From Chitinophagales bacterium (lineage in GTDB: Bacteria > Bacteroidota > Bacteroidia > Chitinophagales > Saprospiraceae): a DNA stretch of 12,664 nucleotides. Where the stretch lies: NCBI GenBank assembly GCA_013297575.1, contig JAAFHO010000094.1, positions 1-12,664 of the forward strand, in the 5' to 3' direction. This document shows, piece after piece, positions 1 to 5,498 of the stretch (its first letter is position 1; each line of letters starts with the position of its first letter). Position numbers and translations under genes: made by a program. The notes under the pieces were generated by a model. The model searched no databases. It saw only the letters and a list, made by a program, of their open reading frames with translations, and was not told where the DNA came from.

Positions 1-17
1 ATGCCCCCATCGTTTTG

Positions 18-90
18 GGAGCGCAAAGGTACAACCACTCTTCTCATTCCACCAAATTTTTTCAAAAGTTTTTTAAAATTATTTTTTCAA
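18..90 (-). promoter_or_regulatory. Minus-strand promoter unit 1 of 3 (strong, rRNA-type)
   Basis: On the minus strand the -7 element TACCTTTG lies at 31-24 and the -33 element TTTG at 56-53, separated by exactly 21 bases. Upstream of -33, at about 57-90, is an A/T-tract stretch that resembles an UP element. These match the known Bacteroidota primary sigma consensus (TTG/TTTG and TAnnTTTG). Transcription would start near 18 and run off the left edge. It is the gene-proximal member of three units built alike. What it drives is not in the window; an rRNA operon is my inference. Confidence 0.75.
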
Positions 91-342
91 ACTTCCTTTC
101 AAATTATCGCCTCAAGTACCGTATTTGTTTTCTTTGAAACCCTCTGTATTGAATGGGCCGCAAAGGTACAAACAACCTAACTTAACCACCAAATTTTTAT
201 TAAACTTTTTTAAAAAAATATTTGGTCACTTTGTTTCCTTCATCTCTGTAACAACCCTCTCTATCAAAGCGGCTGCAAAGGTACAATCAGCACATCCCAA
301 TCACCAAACTTTTTTACACTTTTTTTTAAATTATTTTGCTGG
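24..342 (-). repeat. Three-copy tandem repeat made of promoter units
   Basis: Three diverged copies (about 24-90, 161-225 and 276-342) share, in minus-strand order, an A/T-rich block, TTTGGTG, a 21-base spacer ending in TTG, TACCTTTGC and, in units 2 and 3, AGAGGGTT downstream. The spacer sequences themselves differ while their length is constant, which points to selection on promoter spacing rather than a recent duplication. Confidence 0.7.
138..227 (-). promoter_or_regulatory. Minus-strand promoter unit 2 of 3
   Basis: The -7 TACCTTTG is at 168-161 and the -33 TTTG at 193-190, again with a 21-base spacer, and an A/T-tract block follows at about 194-225. The -33 context (TTTGGTGG) is shared with unit 1. 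In the presumed initial transcript, AGAGGGTT occurs at 145-138, at the same distance from -7 as in unit 3, so the homology extends past the promoter core. An open frame across this region (125-367 +) is low-complexity and not believable as a gene. Confidence 0.75.
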
Positions 343-345
343 TGC
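253..345 (-). promoter_or_regulatory. Minus-strand promoter unit 3 of 3 (most distal)
   Basis: The -7 TACCTTTG is at 283-276 and the -33 TTTG at 308-305, with a 21-base spacer. An A/T-tract block at about 309-342 lies where an UP element would sit. AGAGGGTT recurs at 260-253. All three units read leftward, and the -7 elements are 137 and 115 bases apart. Confidence 0.75.
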
Positions 346-521
346 CATTATATTTGGCCTATTATAGAACAAAAGAGATAAAAACCTAGAATTAGTTATC
401 TTTTATTCTGCAAAAAGGCAAAAAGACGAAGTAATAATAATGAGGGTATTGAGATAAAACTATTGTCCCTCTTGCAATCTTTAAGTCTGCTTTAAAGGAG
501 TAGGTTATATACTGTGCGCCT

Positions 522-562
522 TTAAGTTTTGTGCACAGATTTATAGGATGCTATGCGATTTT
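522..562 (-). repeat. Dispersed intergenic repeat, copy A
   Basis: Read on the minus strand, these 41 bases match 7048-7088 on the plus strand at 36 positions, and all five differences are transitions. Weaker similarity continues on the upstream side (a GTAGGTTTAGC-like stretch against GGAGGTCTTATGC). The conserved tail is TGCACAAAACTTAA. Neither copy codes for anything visible. It may be a small genome-wide repeat or a conserved regulatory sequence; two copies cannot decide. Confidence 0.65.
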
Positions 563-620
563 CATGCTAAACCTACAGCCCCGAAGTACACATCTTGATT
601 TACCTTTTAAAGGGGTAATT

Positions 621-643
621 GACACCTATATATATAAGGTGTC
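621..643. repeat. Short hairpin sharing a 13-mer with the next one
   Basis: GACACCT (621-627) pairs with AGGTGTC (637-643) around an alternating A/T loop. The sequence ATATATAAGGTGT at 630-642 is repeated exactly at 677-689, inside the neighbouring larger inverted repeat, so the two hairpins look related by local duplication. Confidence 0.6.
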
Positions 644-654
644 GGATGCTTTAT

Positions 655-704
655 ACTATTAGGACGTACACACCCCATATATAAGGTGTGTACGTCCTAA
701 TAGT
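655..704 (-). terminator. Perfect 20-bp stem hairpin after the rhodanese gene
   Basis: Bases 655-674 are the exact reverse complement of 685-704, with a 10-base loop. The stem begins 7 bases past the rhodanese stop codon, where a terminator for the minus-strand unit is expected. There is no T-run on either side, so classical rho-independent termination is not certain. It could instead protect the 3' end of the mRNA or be a mobile-element relic. The placement mirrors the hairpins at 9690 and 12431. Confidence 0.55.
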
Positions 705-711
705 AACCCAA

Positions 712-1017
712 TTACTTCCCAAAAGTAGCCTTCCACTCCAGCACGCCGCCGAGCGTATTGCGCACCTTAGTAAAACCTTGCGCTGTAAGTAACTGTTTGG
801 CCATGCCGCTACGCCCCCCCGACTTACAGTGTACTACTATTTCATCGTTTTTGTGCGCTTCCAACTCCCAGGCACGGTTGACTAGGTCGCCAAGCGGTAT
901 CAATTGGGCACCTAAGTTAAACTCTTCGTATTCCCAAGGTTCGCGTACGTCAATAAAAACGAATTGCTCGCCCGCATCTAATTTCTGTTTAAGTTCTTGA
1001 ACAGTTATGTCTTCCAT
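712..1017 (-). CDS. Single-domain rhodanese-like sulfurtransferase
   Basis: A 101-residue protein that is a single rhodanese domain. The family carries sulfane sulfur on an active-site cysteine as a persulfide and passes it to acceptors. Visible hallmarks are FIDVREPWEYEEFNLG (residues 21-36), the IPLGDL stretch (40-45), and the active-site loop HCKSGGRSG (63-71) with catalytic Cys64. The C-terminal LGGVLEWK is typical of small cytosolic rhodaneses. No signal peptide is present. I start at the ATG at 1017 (MEDITVQEL) because the frame extended to 1149 would overlap the preceding gene with non-domain sequence. It lies 35 bases after the stop of the PASTA gene on the same strand, so it is probably co-transcribed. 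The physiological sulfur acceptor cannot be told. Confidence 0.9.
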   Translation of the reverse strand: MEDITVQELKQKLDAGEQFVFIDVREPWEYEEFNLGAQLIPLGDLVNRAWELEAHKNDEIVVHCKSGGRSGMAKQLLTAQGFTKVRNTLGGVLEWKATFGK

Positions 1018-1052
1018 ATTGCGTGTTTTATAATGAAAAGTGATAAAGGGGC

Positions 1053-1883
1053 TTAACGACAGCCCTGTGGAGCATCTTGTGTGAGGTATAAATTCATGGT
1101 TTGGCCGGAAGTTACGCCTATATCCGATGGTGCTGGTGTCTGCTTCCACACATACGCAGTAGAAGCATCCGTCACAGTTCCATCTTTATATACCTGCCCA
1201 ATTGCCAATCCGCTATTGGTTACAATAAATTTGGCCTCATCATAAGTCATGCAAACCAAATCGGGAATGGACAAATCGGCACTAGGGGCTTCGGTTACCA
1301 CAAAATCAAGGATAGTACCCATTTCTACCTTATGACCACGGCGCAGCAATGACGTGATGGTATCTGCACGGTTGATCACCGCCAAAATGACATTTGGCTG
1401 AAGCCGCCCGGAAGGTACTCGTGCCGAGATACGCGTTTTGATATTCATCCGGTTACACTGACGACTATACAAATCGTAATCATCATTAGCGGCCAGATTG
1501 GGCAGCGTGACCATATCTGCATTGTTTTTCACAATTGTGGTATAGATCGTACGACCTTCTTTAACGTAACTTTTGGCGATGGGATTTTGAGAAAGCACTT
1601 GTCCTGGTGCTTTGCCCTCCATATAAATGGAATCGGTGATGGCGATATCGAAATTGTGGGAACGCGCAGAACGCACTGCTTCCTTGTAATTCATGCCTAC
1701 AAAATTGGGTACCTCTACGTTTTGACCGAGGTTGGTATAGCATTTTAACCACCAAATGGTCATCATAAAAATTAGCCCTGTAAAGGTAATCATACCAAGA
1801 CAGTTTTTGACGACTAGCGGTGCTGTGAGGAAACAATAAATTTCCAAACCAATCCTCCTGATTTTTTGCCAGATTTGACTCAT
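1053..1883 (-). CDS. Membrane-anchored three-PASTA-domain protein
   Basis: A 276-residue protein with a short cytoplasmic N-terminus, one hydrophobic segment (about residues 28-48) and three PASTA-type repeats outside the membrane: about 57-119 (starts VEVPNFVGMNYKEA), 125-197 (VTLPNLA) and 204-269 (LSIPDLVCMTYDEA, ending VTSGQTMNLYL). PASTA domains in other proteins bind peptidoglycan fragments or beta-lactams, but here there is no kinase or transpeptidase domain, so this is a stand-alone PASTA protein of the kind common in Bacteroidota. An envelope or cell-wall role is inference. The ATG at 1883 is chosen because a -7 promoter element ends only four bases upstream. The frame extended to 2117 would overlap the divergent mvaD gene. 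Rhodanese follows 35 bases downstream. Confidence 0.85.
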   Translation of the reverse strand: MSQIWQKIRRIGLEIYCFLTAPLVVKNCLGMITFTGLIFMMTIWWLKCYTNLGQNVEVPNFVGMNYKEAVRSARSHNFDIAITDSIYMEGKAPGQVLSQNPIAKSYVKEGRTIYTTIVKNNADMVTLPNLAANDDYDLYSRQCNRMNIKTRISARVPSGRLQPNVILAVINRADTITSLLRRGHKVEMGTILDFVVTEAPSADLSIPDLVCMTYDEAKFIVTNSGLAIGQVYKDGTVTDASTAYVWKQTPAPSDIGVTSGQTMNLYLTQDAPQGCR

Positions 1884-1917
1884 GCCGCAAAAGTAAAATG
1901 TTTTCTTGAAAAAGCAA
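1881..1917 (-). promoter_or_regulatory. Promoter of the PASTA gene, probably leaderless
   Basis: On the minus strand TACTTTTG (-7) is at 1895-1888 and TTG (-33) at 1917-1915, with a 19-base spacer. Only four bases separate the -7 element from the ATG at 1883, so transcription should begin at or within a base or two of the start codon, giving an mRNA with almost no 5' leader. Confidence 0.6.
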
Positions 1918-1940
1918 TATTTCTTTACAAGTAATAGGAA

Positions 1941-1975
1941 TTGTTTGGTGGTTTCGGAGTTCCTTTGCACCGAAA
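1941..1975 (+). promoter_or_regulatory. Weak candidate promoter of the mvaD gene
   Basis: TTCCTTTG at 1960-1967 is one base off the TAnnTTTG -7 consensus and lies 13 bases before the ATG at 1981. The -33 partner is poor: TTG at 1941-1943 leaves a 16-base spacer, and the TTTGGTGG at 1944-1951 is closer still. It shares the 98-base divergent region with the PASTA promoter. Confidence 0.3.
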
Positions 1976-1980
1976 AATAA

Positions 1981-3072
1981 ATGAGTATGTACGAAAATTC
2001 AAAATTGATCCTCGATTCCTCTAATGCGCCCGAAGCAGGAGACTTTACTTGGCGTAGTCCAAGCAATATTGCAATTGTAAAATACTGGGGCAAACACGGT
2101 GACCAATTGCCGCGCAATCCATCGTTTAGTTTTACGCTTTCGGCATCTTTTACGGATATGTTGCTGGAATTTGAATTTCGCGAAAATTACGATAATGAAA
2201 TTGATCTCGAATTTTATTTTCATCAAGAGCCGAATGCCGCTTTTCATGCTAAAATGGTTAAGTTTTTGGAGCGATTGATTCCCATTTACCCGTTTTTGCC
2301 GCAGTTAAGTTTGAAAGTATATTCGGGCAATTCATTCCCACATTCAGCGGGTATTGCGTCGTCGGCCTCTGCGATGTCGGCCTTGGCGTTGTGCTTATGT
2401 TCTTTGGAGGACCACCTGTTTGGTACTTTAAAAGATCCTGCTGAATTTGATCAAAAAGCATCATTTATTGCCCGTTTGGGGAGTGGAAGTGCTTGTCGCT
2501 CCATCTTTCCGCATGCGTCTGTTTGGGGTACTACCAGCGCATTGGCGGGTAGTTCCGATCTGTTTGGGATTAGTGCCGAAGGTTGGTTACACGATACCTT
2601 CAAGGATTTCCACGATGATATATTGATCGTTTCCAAGGAAGAGAAAAAAGTGAGCAGTCGGGCAGGACACGCCTTGATGGAGGGTAATCCTTATGCGGAG
2701 GCGCGCTATACGCAGGCACGTGCGCGACTTTCTAATTTGTCGGAGGCACTACAAATGGGTGATTTACCAGCATTTGGTAAAATAGCAGAAGATGAAGCAC
2801 TCTCGCTCCACGCCCTTATGATGTGTAGCAATCCATCTTATATGCTCATGCGCCCCAATTCATTGGCAATTATTGAGAAAATACGCAATTACCGCGAAGA
2901 TACAGGCCATCAGGTCTATTTCACCCTAGATGCGGGTCCCAACATCCACGTGTTGTACCCCGGTACAATAGTACAAGAAGTACGCACATTTATAGAAAGT
3001 GACTTGAAGCAATATTGCGAAAACGAATATTATATCCAAGATTGGGTGGGTGAAGGCCCGGAAGAAGTGTAG
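1981..3072 (+). CDS. mvaD: Diphosphomevalonate decarboxylase (mevalonate pathway)
   Basis: A 363-residue GHMP-family enzyme that uses ATP to decarboxylate mevalonate 5-diphosphate to isopentenyl diphosphate, in the cytosol. Visible motifs are SNIAIVKYWGKHG (residues 28-40, with Lys34 in the conserved KYWGK), the family PRNPSFSFTLS segment (44-54), the GHMP phosphate-binding loop PHSAGIASSASA (120-131), GSGSACRS (167-174, with the Arg matching the active-site arginine), and TLDAGPN (315-321) with Asp317 at the catalytic aspartate position. Length fits the family. An alternative ATG lies two codons on at 1987. It is divergent from the PASTA gene and its stop is 8 bases from the convergent xylanase stop. 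It indicates that this organism makes isoprenoids through mevalonate; the other pathway genes are not in this window. Confidence 0.93.
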   Translation: MSMYENSKLILDSSNAPEAGDFTWRSPSNIAIVKYWGKHGDQLPRNPSFSFTLSASFTDMLLEFEFRENYDNEIDLEFYFHQEPNAAFHAKMVKFLERLIPIYPFLPQLSLKVYSGNSFPHSAGIASSASAMSALALCLCSLEDHLFGTLKDPAEFDQKASFIARLGSGSACRSIFPHASVWGTTSALAGSSDLFGISAEGWLHDTFKDFHDDILIVSKEEKKVSSRAGHALMEGNPYAEARYTQARARLSNLSEALQMGDLPAFGKIAEDEALSLHALMMCSNPSYMLMRPNSLAIIEKIRNYREDTGHQVYFTLDAGPNIHVLYPGTIVQEVRTFIESDLKQYCENEYYIQDWVGEGPEEV

Positions 3073-3080
3073 TTTCTTCC

Positions 3081-4202
3081 TTAAAACGCCACTACCTCCC
3101 AAAATGCTTTTTTCTCCTTTAAATCGCGGTCAAACAACAGCGGATAATCTTTCCTGCCTTTTACCGGAAAATTATCCAACCAACTTTTGCGATCGGAAAT
3201 ATTCCAAAACGTTACACCAGTGATGTATTGTCGGTATTTGCGGAAAAGTTCAAAGCACATTTTATAGGAGTCGATCTGTTGCGCCTCGCGTTCGGGTGTA
3301 AATTTGTTTAAAGTATCCTGCGCCATTGCTTCTCTAAAAATATGTTCTTTCGGATACACCGAAATATCCAATTCGGTGATCTGTATTTTTAGACCAATTG
3401 CCGAAAAATCCTCCAAGGTGAGTTCTAATTGCACCTTTGAAGGCTCGTTTGTAGCCCAATGTGCTTGTAGTCCAACACCGTGAATGGGTACCCCCTTGGC
3501 TTGCAGTTCTTTTATTAATCGGATAATTTTTGCCCGTTTTACGGCATCTATTTCGTTATAATCATTATAAAATAACAAGGCATTGGGGTCGGCTGCGTGG
3601 GCATATTCAAAGGCTTTAGCGATATACTCTTCACCACAAATCTCTAAAAACGGCGTTTTACGCAAGTATTGATCATAATTGTCCGAAATAGCTTCGTTCA
3701 CTACATCCCAAGCATATACGCGGCCTTTATACCTTGAGACTACAGTGGTAATATGGTCTTTTAGGCGTTGGAGTAGTGCTGTTTTTGTCACTGGGAAGCC
3801 GTATTTATCCTTGAATAACCAATCGGGGGTTTGGTTATGCCAGCACAATGTATGCCCTCTTACTTTCATTTTATTGCGCTCTGCAAAAGCGACGATGGAA
3901 TCGGCACCTGCCCAATCATACTCGTTTTCGTTGGGGTGGATTGGGGCTATTTTCATGGCATTTTCGGGGGTTAGACTGCCGAATTGCTGAATGACCAGGT
4001 TTGCTTCCTCTGTTTTTAAAGCCTTGGGCGAAACAGCTACTCCTATGGTGAAATAGTCTTTATAATAGTCTTTTAATCCTTGGGATTTGTTCTTGGAAAT
4101 AGGTTTTTCGCTTATTGGCAACTGGGATTTTTTTCCACTTGTGCAATAAGCAAACAAGGCAATACTGCCAATTACTAGTAAAAAAAGGTATTTTCTGTTC
4201 AT
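3081..4202 (-). CDS. GH10 endo-1,4-beta-xylanase, lipoprotein
   Basis: A 373-residue glycoside hydrolase family 10 protein, which cleaves internal beta-1,4 xylosidic bonds with retention of configuration. It begins with a lipoprotein signal: MNRKYLF, a hydrophobic run, and a lipobox-like LFAYC with Cys20 as the likely lipidated residue. It is then expected to be tethered to an outer envelope membrane. The catalytic domain spans about 45-373: FGSLTPENAMK (74-84), RGHTLCWHNQTPDWL (115-129), WDVVNEA (165-171) with acid/base Glu170, and the QITELDIS segment (274-281) with nucleophile Glu277, followed by TFWNISDRKSWL (331-342). No carbohydrate-binding module is visible. It stands alone: no SusC/SusD pair or other glycosidase is next to it, so it is not in an evident polysaccharide utilisation locus here. 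Confidence 0.93.
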   Translation of the reverse strand: MNRKYLFLLVIGSIALFAYCTSGKKSQLPISEKPISKNKSQGLKDYYKDYFTIGVAVSPKALKTEEANLVIQQFGSLTPENAMKIAPIHPNENEYDWAGADSIVAFAERNKMKVRGHTLCWHNQTPDWLFKDKYGFPVTKTALLQRLKDHITTVVSRYKGRVYAWDVVNEAISDNYDQYLRKTPFLEICGEEYIAKAFEYAHAADPNALLFYNDYNEIDAVKRAKIIRLIKELQAKGVPIHGVGLQAHWATNEPSKVQLELTLEDFSAIGLKIQITELDISVYPKEHIFREAMAQDTLNKFTPEREAQQIDSYKMCFELFRKYRQYITGVTFWNISDRKSWLDNFPVKGRKDYPLLFDRDLKEKKAFWEVVAF

Positions 4203-4389
4203 TTTTCGTATTTAAAAACGTGATCATTGAGCAATACTATGGACGCTTTTATTGTAATTAGGGTTGGCTCAATGGTATGCCATTTAGGATATTGACTCCA
4301 TGATTCCCGTTTATATTTAAGGATACAATTTTAAGTAATTGGATACAATTAATTACCAAACTCCTGTTAGCCGTTTATTATTTTTCATT
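4203..4389. other. Xylanase upstream region with a 20-base-phased direct repeat
   Basis: GGATACAATT occurs exactly at 4321-4330 and again at 4341-4350, i.e. two helical turns apart, about 120-150 bases upstream of the xylanase start. No full TAnnTTTG promoter element is visible on the minus strand. The closest are TAAAATTG (4333-4326), which overlaps the first repeat and has a TTTG at 4360-4357 with a long 23-base spacer, and TACCATTG (4277-4270). The repeat pair could be an operator, but this rests on one pair only. Confidence 0.35.
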
Positions 4390-4971
4390 TTAATCGTCTA
4401 ATCCTTTTCCCTCAAGTATTTTGGGAATGTGTTTTTCTATTCTTTCGTTCCTTGTCTTGGATTGTTTGGCTGACGAAAAATACAACAAATAACCTCTTTG
4501 TCTCCCTGGTGTTAGTGCTTCAAATGCAGTTTTCAATTCTGGCATATCATCTAATACATTTTGAAACTCTAATGGCATCTTGTATCCAGTAGTCTTTTTT
4601 AATGCTACTTTATGTCCTGCTTTGTCAAGTTCAATGGCTTCTTTAATGTATGACTTTATGACTGATTTACTGTTCAATATTTCTTCAATGTTGGCAAAAC
4701 GAATTTGTCTTGCTGATTGCACATTTTCAGTTTGTTGGATTAAAATATTTTTTGAGTCTTTCAGTAAAGCGCCTTGCATAAACAATAAAGCACAATAGTC
4801 TTTGAAACCGTGTATCAAAACAATATTGCTTTTCCCTATTGTGTAACAAGGACAGCCCCATTTTAATTCTTCTGTTAAATCAAAAGAAAGTACCAGTTCT
4901 CTTAGTTCTTGATAGGCTTTTTGCCATTGTGTTGATTTATCAAAAAACCAATTTACTTCTGGGTTCATCAT
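4390..4971 (-). CDS. YdeI/OmdA family protein with DUF1801 domain
   Basis: A 193-residue soluble protein with an N-terminal DUF1801-like domain (about residues 15-115, including ELKWGCPCYTIG and the LLFMQGALLKD stretch) and a C-terminal YdeI/OmpD-associated (OmdA) domain. The latter is marked by FEALTPGRQRGYLLYFSSAKQ (150-170) and KTRNERIEKHIPKILEGKG (172-190). Members have been linked to bacteriocin protection and cell-surface stress in enterobacteria, but the biochemical activity of this type is not established. I start at the ATG at 4971, two bases after the stop of the upstream gene; a second ATG follows directly at 4968. The longer frame to 5040 would overlap the upstream gene. The tight spacing indicates coupled translation with that gene. 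Base use is visibly more A/T-rich than in mvaD. Confidence 0.85.
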   Translation of the reverse strand: MMNPEVNWFFDKSTQWQKAYQELRELVLSFDLTEELKWGCPCYTIGKSNIVLIHGFKDYCALLFMQGALLKDSKNILIQQTENVQSARQIRFANIEEILNSKSVIKSYIKEAIELDKAGHKVALKKTTGYKMPLEFQNVLDDMPELKTAFEALTPGRQRGYLLYFSSAKQSKTRNERIEKHIPKILEGKGLDD

Positions 4972-4973
4972 TT

Positions 4974-5324
4974 TTAATTTTTTGTATTTAAAATTACCAC
5001 GGCGGTGTTCGTCAGTAATAATTTTTGATAAGTAGTCCAAAGCACAAGTGCTGGTAGTTTTTCTTGTTTTTGTCCGGTGTGGTACTCGACCAAGATCAGC
5101 AAAGTAGTGAGATTTGGGTTTATGTTTTGCGGACAGTGTGCTATTACCGCATCAACATATTTAATGAGTGATTTGTAACTAATAATCTGATTGGTATCAT
5201 TGGATATGAGCCAACTGAGCATTTGTGCTTTACTGTATGAGAGTTTGGAAATAGGTTCATTGAACGCTTTTTGGTGAATTTCAGACAGGAGTACCTGAAA
5301 GACGGTAAAATCTTTGGTTTGCAT
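4974..5324 (-). CDS. Unrecognised 116-aa helical protein
   Basis: I do not recognise this protein with confidence. It is predicted mostly alpha-helical, soluble, without signal peptide or membrane segment. The middle LSYSKAQMLSWLISNDTNQI (residues 28-47), the following SYKSLIKYVDAVI (49-61) and the NPNLTTLLILVEY stretch (69-81) vaguely recall small helical N-terminal domains seen in larger Bacteroidota proteins, but that is memory, not a match. A good promoter lies 43 bases upstream of the ATG and its stop is 2 bases from the YdeI-like gene, both of which argue that it is a real, translated first gene of a two-gene unit. The last residues (TNTAVVILNTKN) look unstructured. Confidence 0.65.
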   Translation of the reverse strand: MQTKDFTVFQVLLSEIHQKAFNEPISKLSYSKAQMLSWLISNDTNQIISYKSLIKYVDAVIAHCPQNINPNLTTLLILVEYHTGQKQEKLPALVLWTTYQKLLLTNTAVVILNTKN

Positions 5325-5359
5325 TGATTTGGTGGTTTAAAATATCTTATGGCTCTTTA

Positions 5360-5397
5360 TAAAGCACAAATGTATAGGATTCCAATATATTTCCAAA
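5360..5397 (-). promoter_or_regulatory. Promoter of the 116-aa gene / YdeI-like unit
   Basis: Minus-strand TTTG at 5397-5394 and TACATTTG at 5374-5367, with a 19-base spacer, give a full match to the Bacteroidota consensus. Start of transcription would be near 5360, leaving a leader of about 36 bases before the ATG at 5324. Confidence 0.65.
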
Positions 5398-5411
5398 TAA
5401 ATTCCAATAAA

Positions 5412-5419
5412 TAATTTTG
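5412..5419 (+). promoter_or_regulatory. Candidate -7 element for the haloperoxidase gene
   Basis: TAATTTTG matches TAnnTTTG, predicting a start near 5426 and a leader of roughly 70 bases before the ATG at 5499. I see no good -33 TTG at the right distance, so confidence is limited. It lies back to back with the minus-strand promoter at 5360-5397. The leader ends in an A-run before the ATG, with no Shine-Dalgarno sequence. Confidence 0.4.
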
Positions 5420-5498
5420 CCTCCCTGCACTTTTGCCCTGCAATTGCGCGAAATAAGTACTTACCTCTCTTTTAACAGTAGAATTAACCAAAAAAATT

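Larger units (their letters stand above)
368..711. other. Intergenic region with no gene seen
   Basis: I find no convincing coding frame, tRNA or rRNA in this stretch. It contains one copy of a dispersed repeat (522-562), a short hairpin (621-643) and a perfect 20-bp inverted repeat (655-704). The left part, about 368-500, is A-rich with only small imperfect inverted repeats (for example CTTTAA/TTAAAG at 479-497) to which I assign no role. Confidence 0.6.

Noticed and set aside
125..367. Open frame of 80 codons on the plus strand
   Set aside because: It runs through the triple promoter repeat on the opposite strand, is low-complexity Phe/Lys-rich, and has no family resemblance.
368..711. Possible small RNA or tRNA in the long left intergenic region
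   Set aside because: No cloverleaf or T-loop-like sequence was found, and the hairpins are better explained as gene-end structures.
1018..1149. Longer N-terminus for the rhodanese
   Set aside because: The extra 44 residues are non-domain sequence overlapping the PASTA gene; the domain begins naturally at the ATG at 1017.
1884..2117. Longer N-terminus for the PASTA protein
   Set aside because: It would overlap the divergent mvaD gene and read through a consensus promoter; the ATG at 1883 is followed directly by the expected membrane-anchor architecture.
5328..5338. TTTGGTGGTTT on the plus strand, matching the extended -33 of the left promoter units
   Set aside because: No TAnnTTTG follows at the needed distance, so it is not a promoter by itself.
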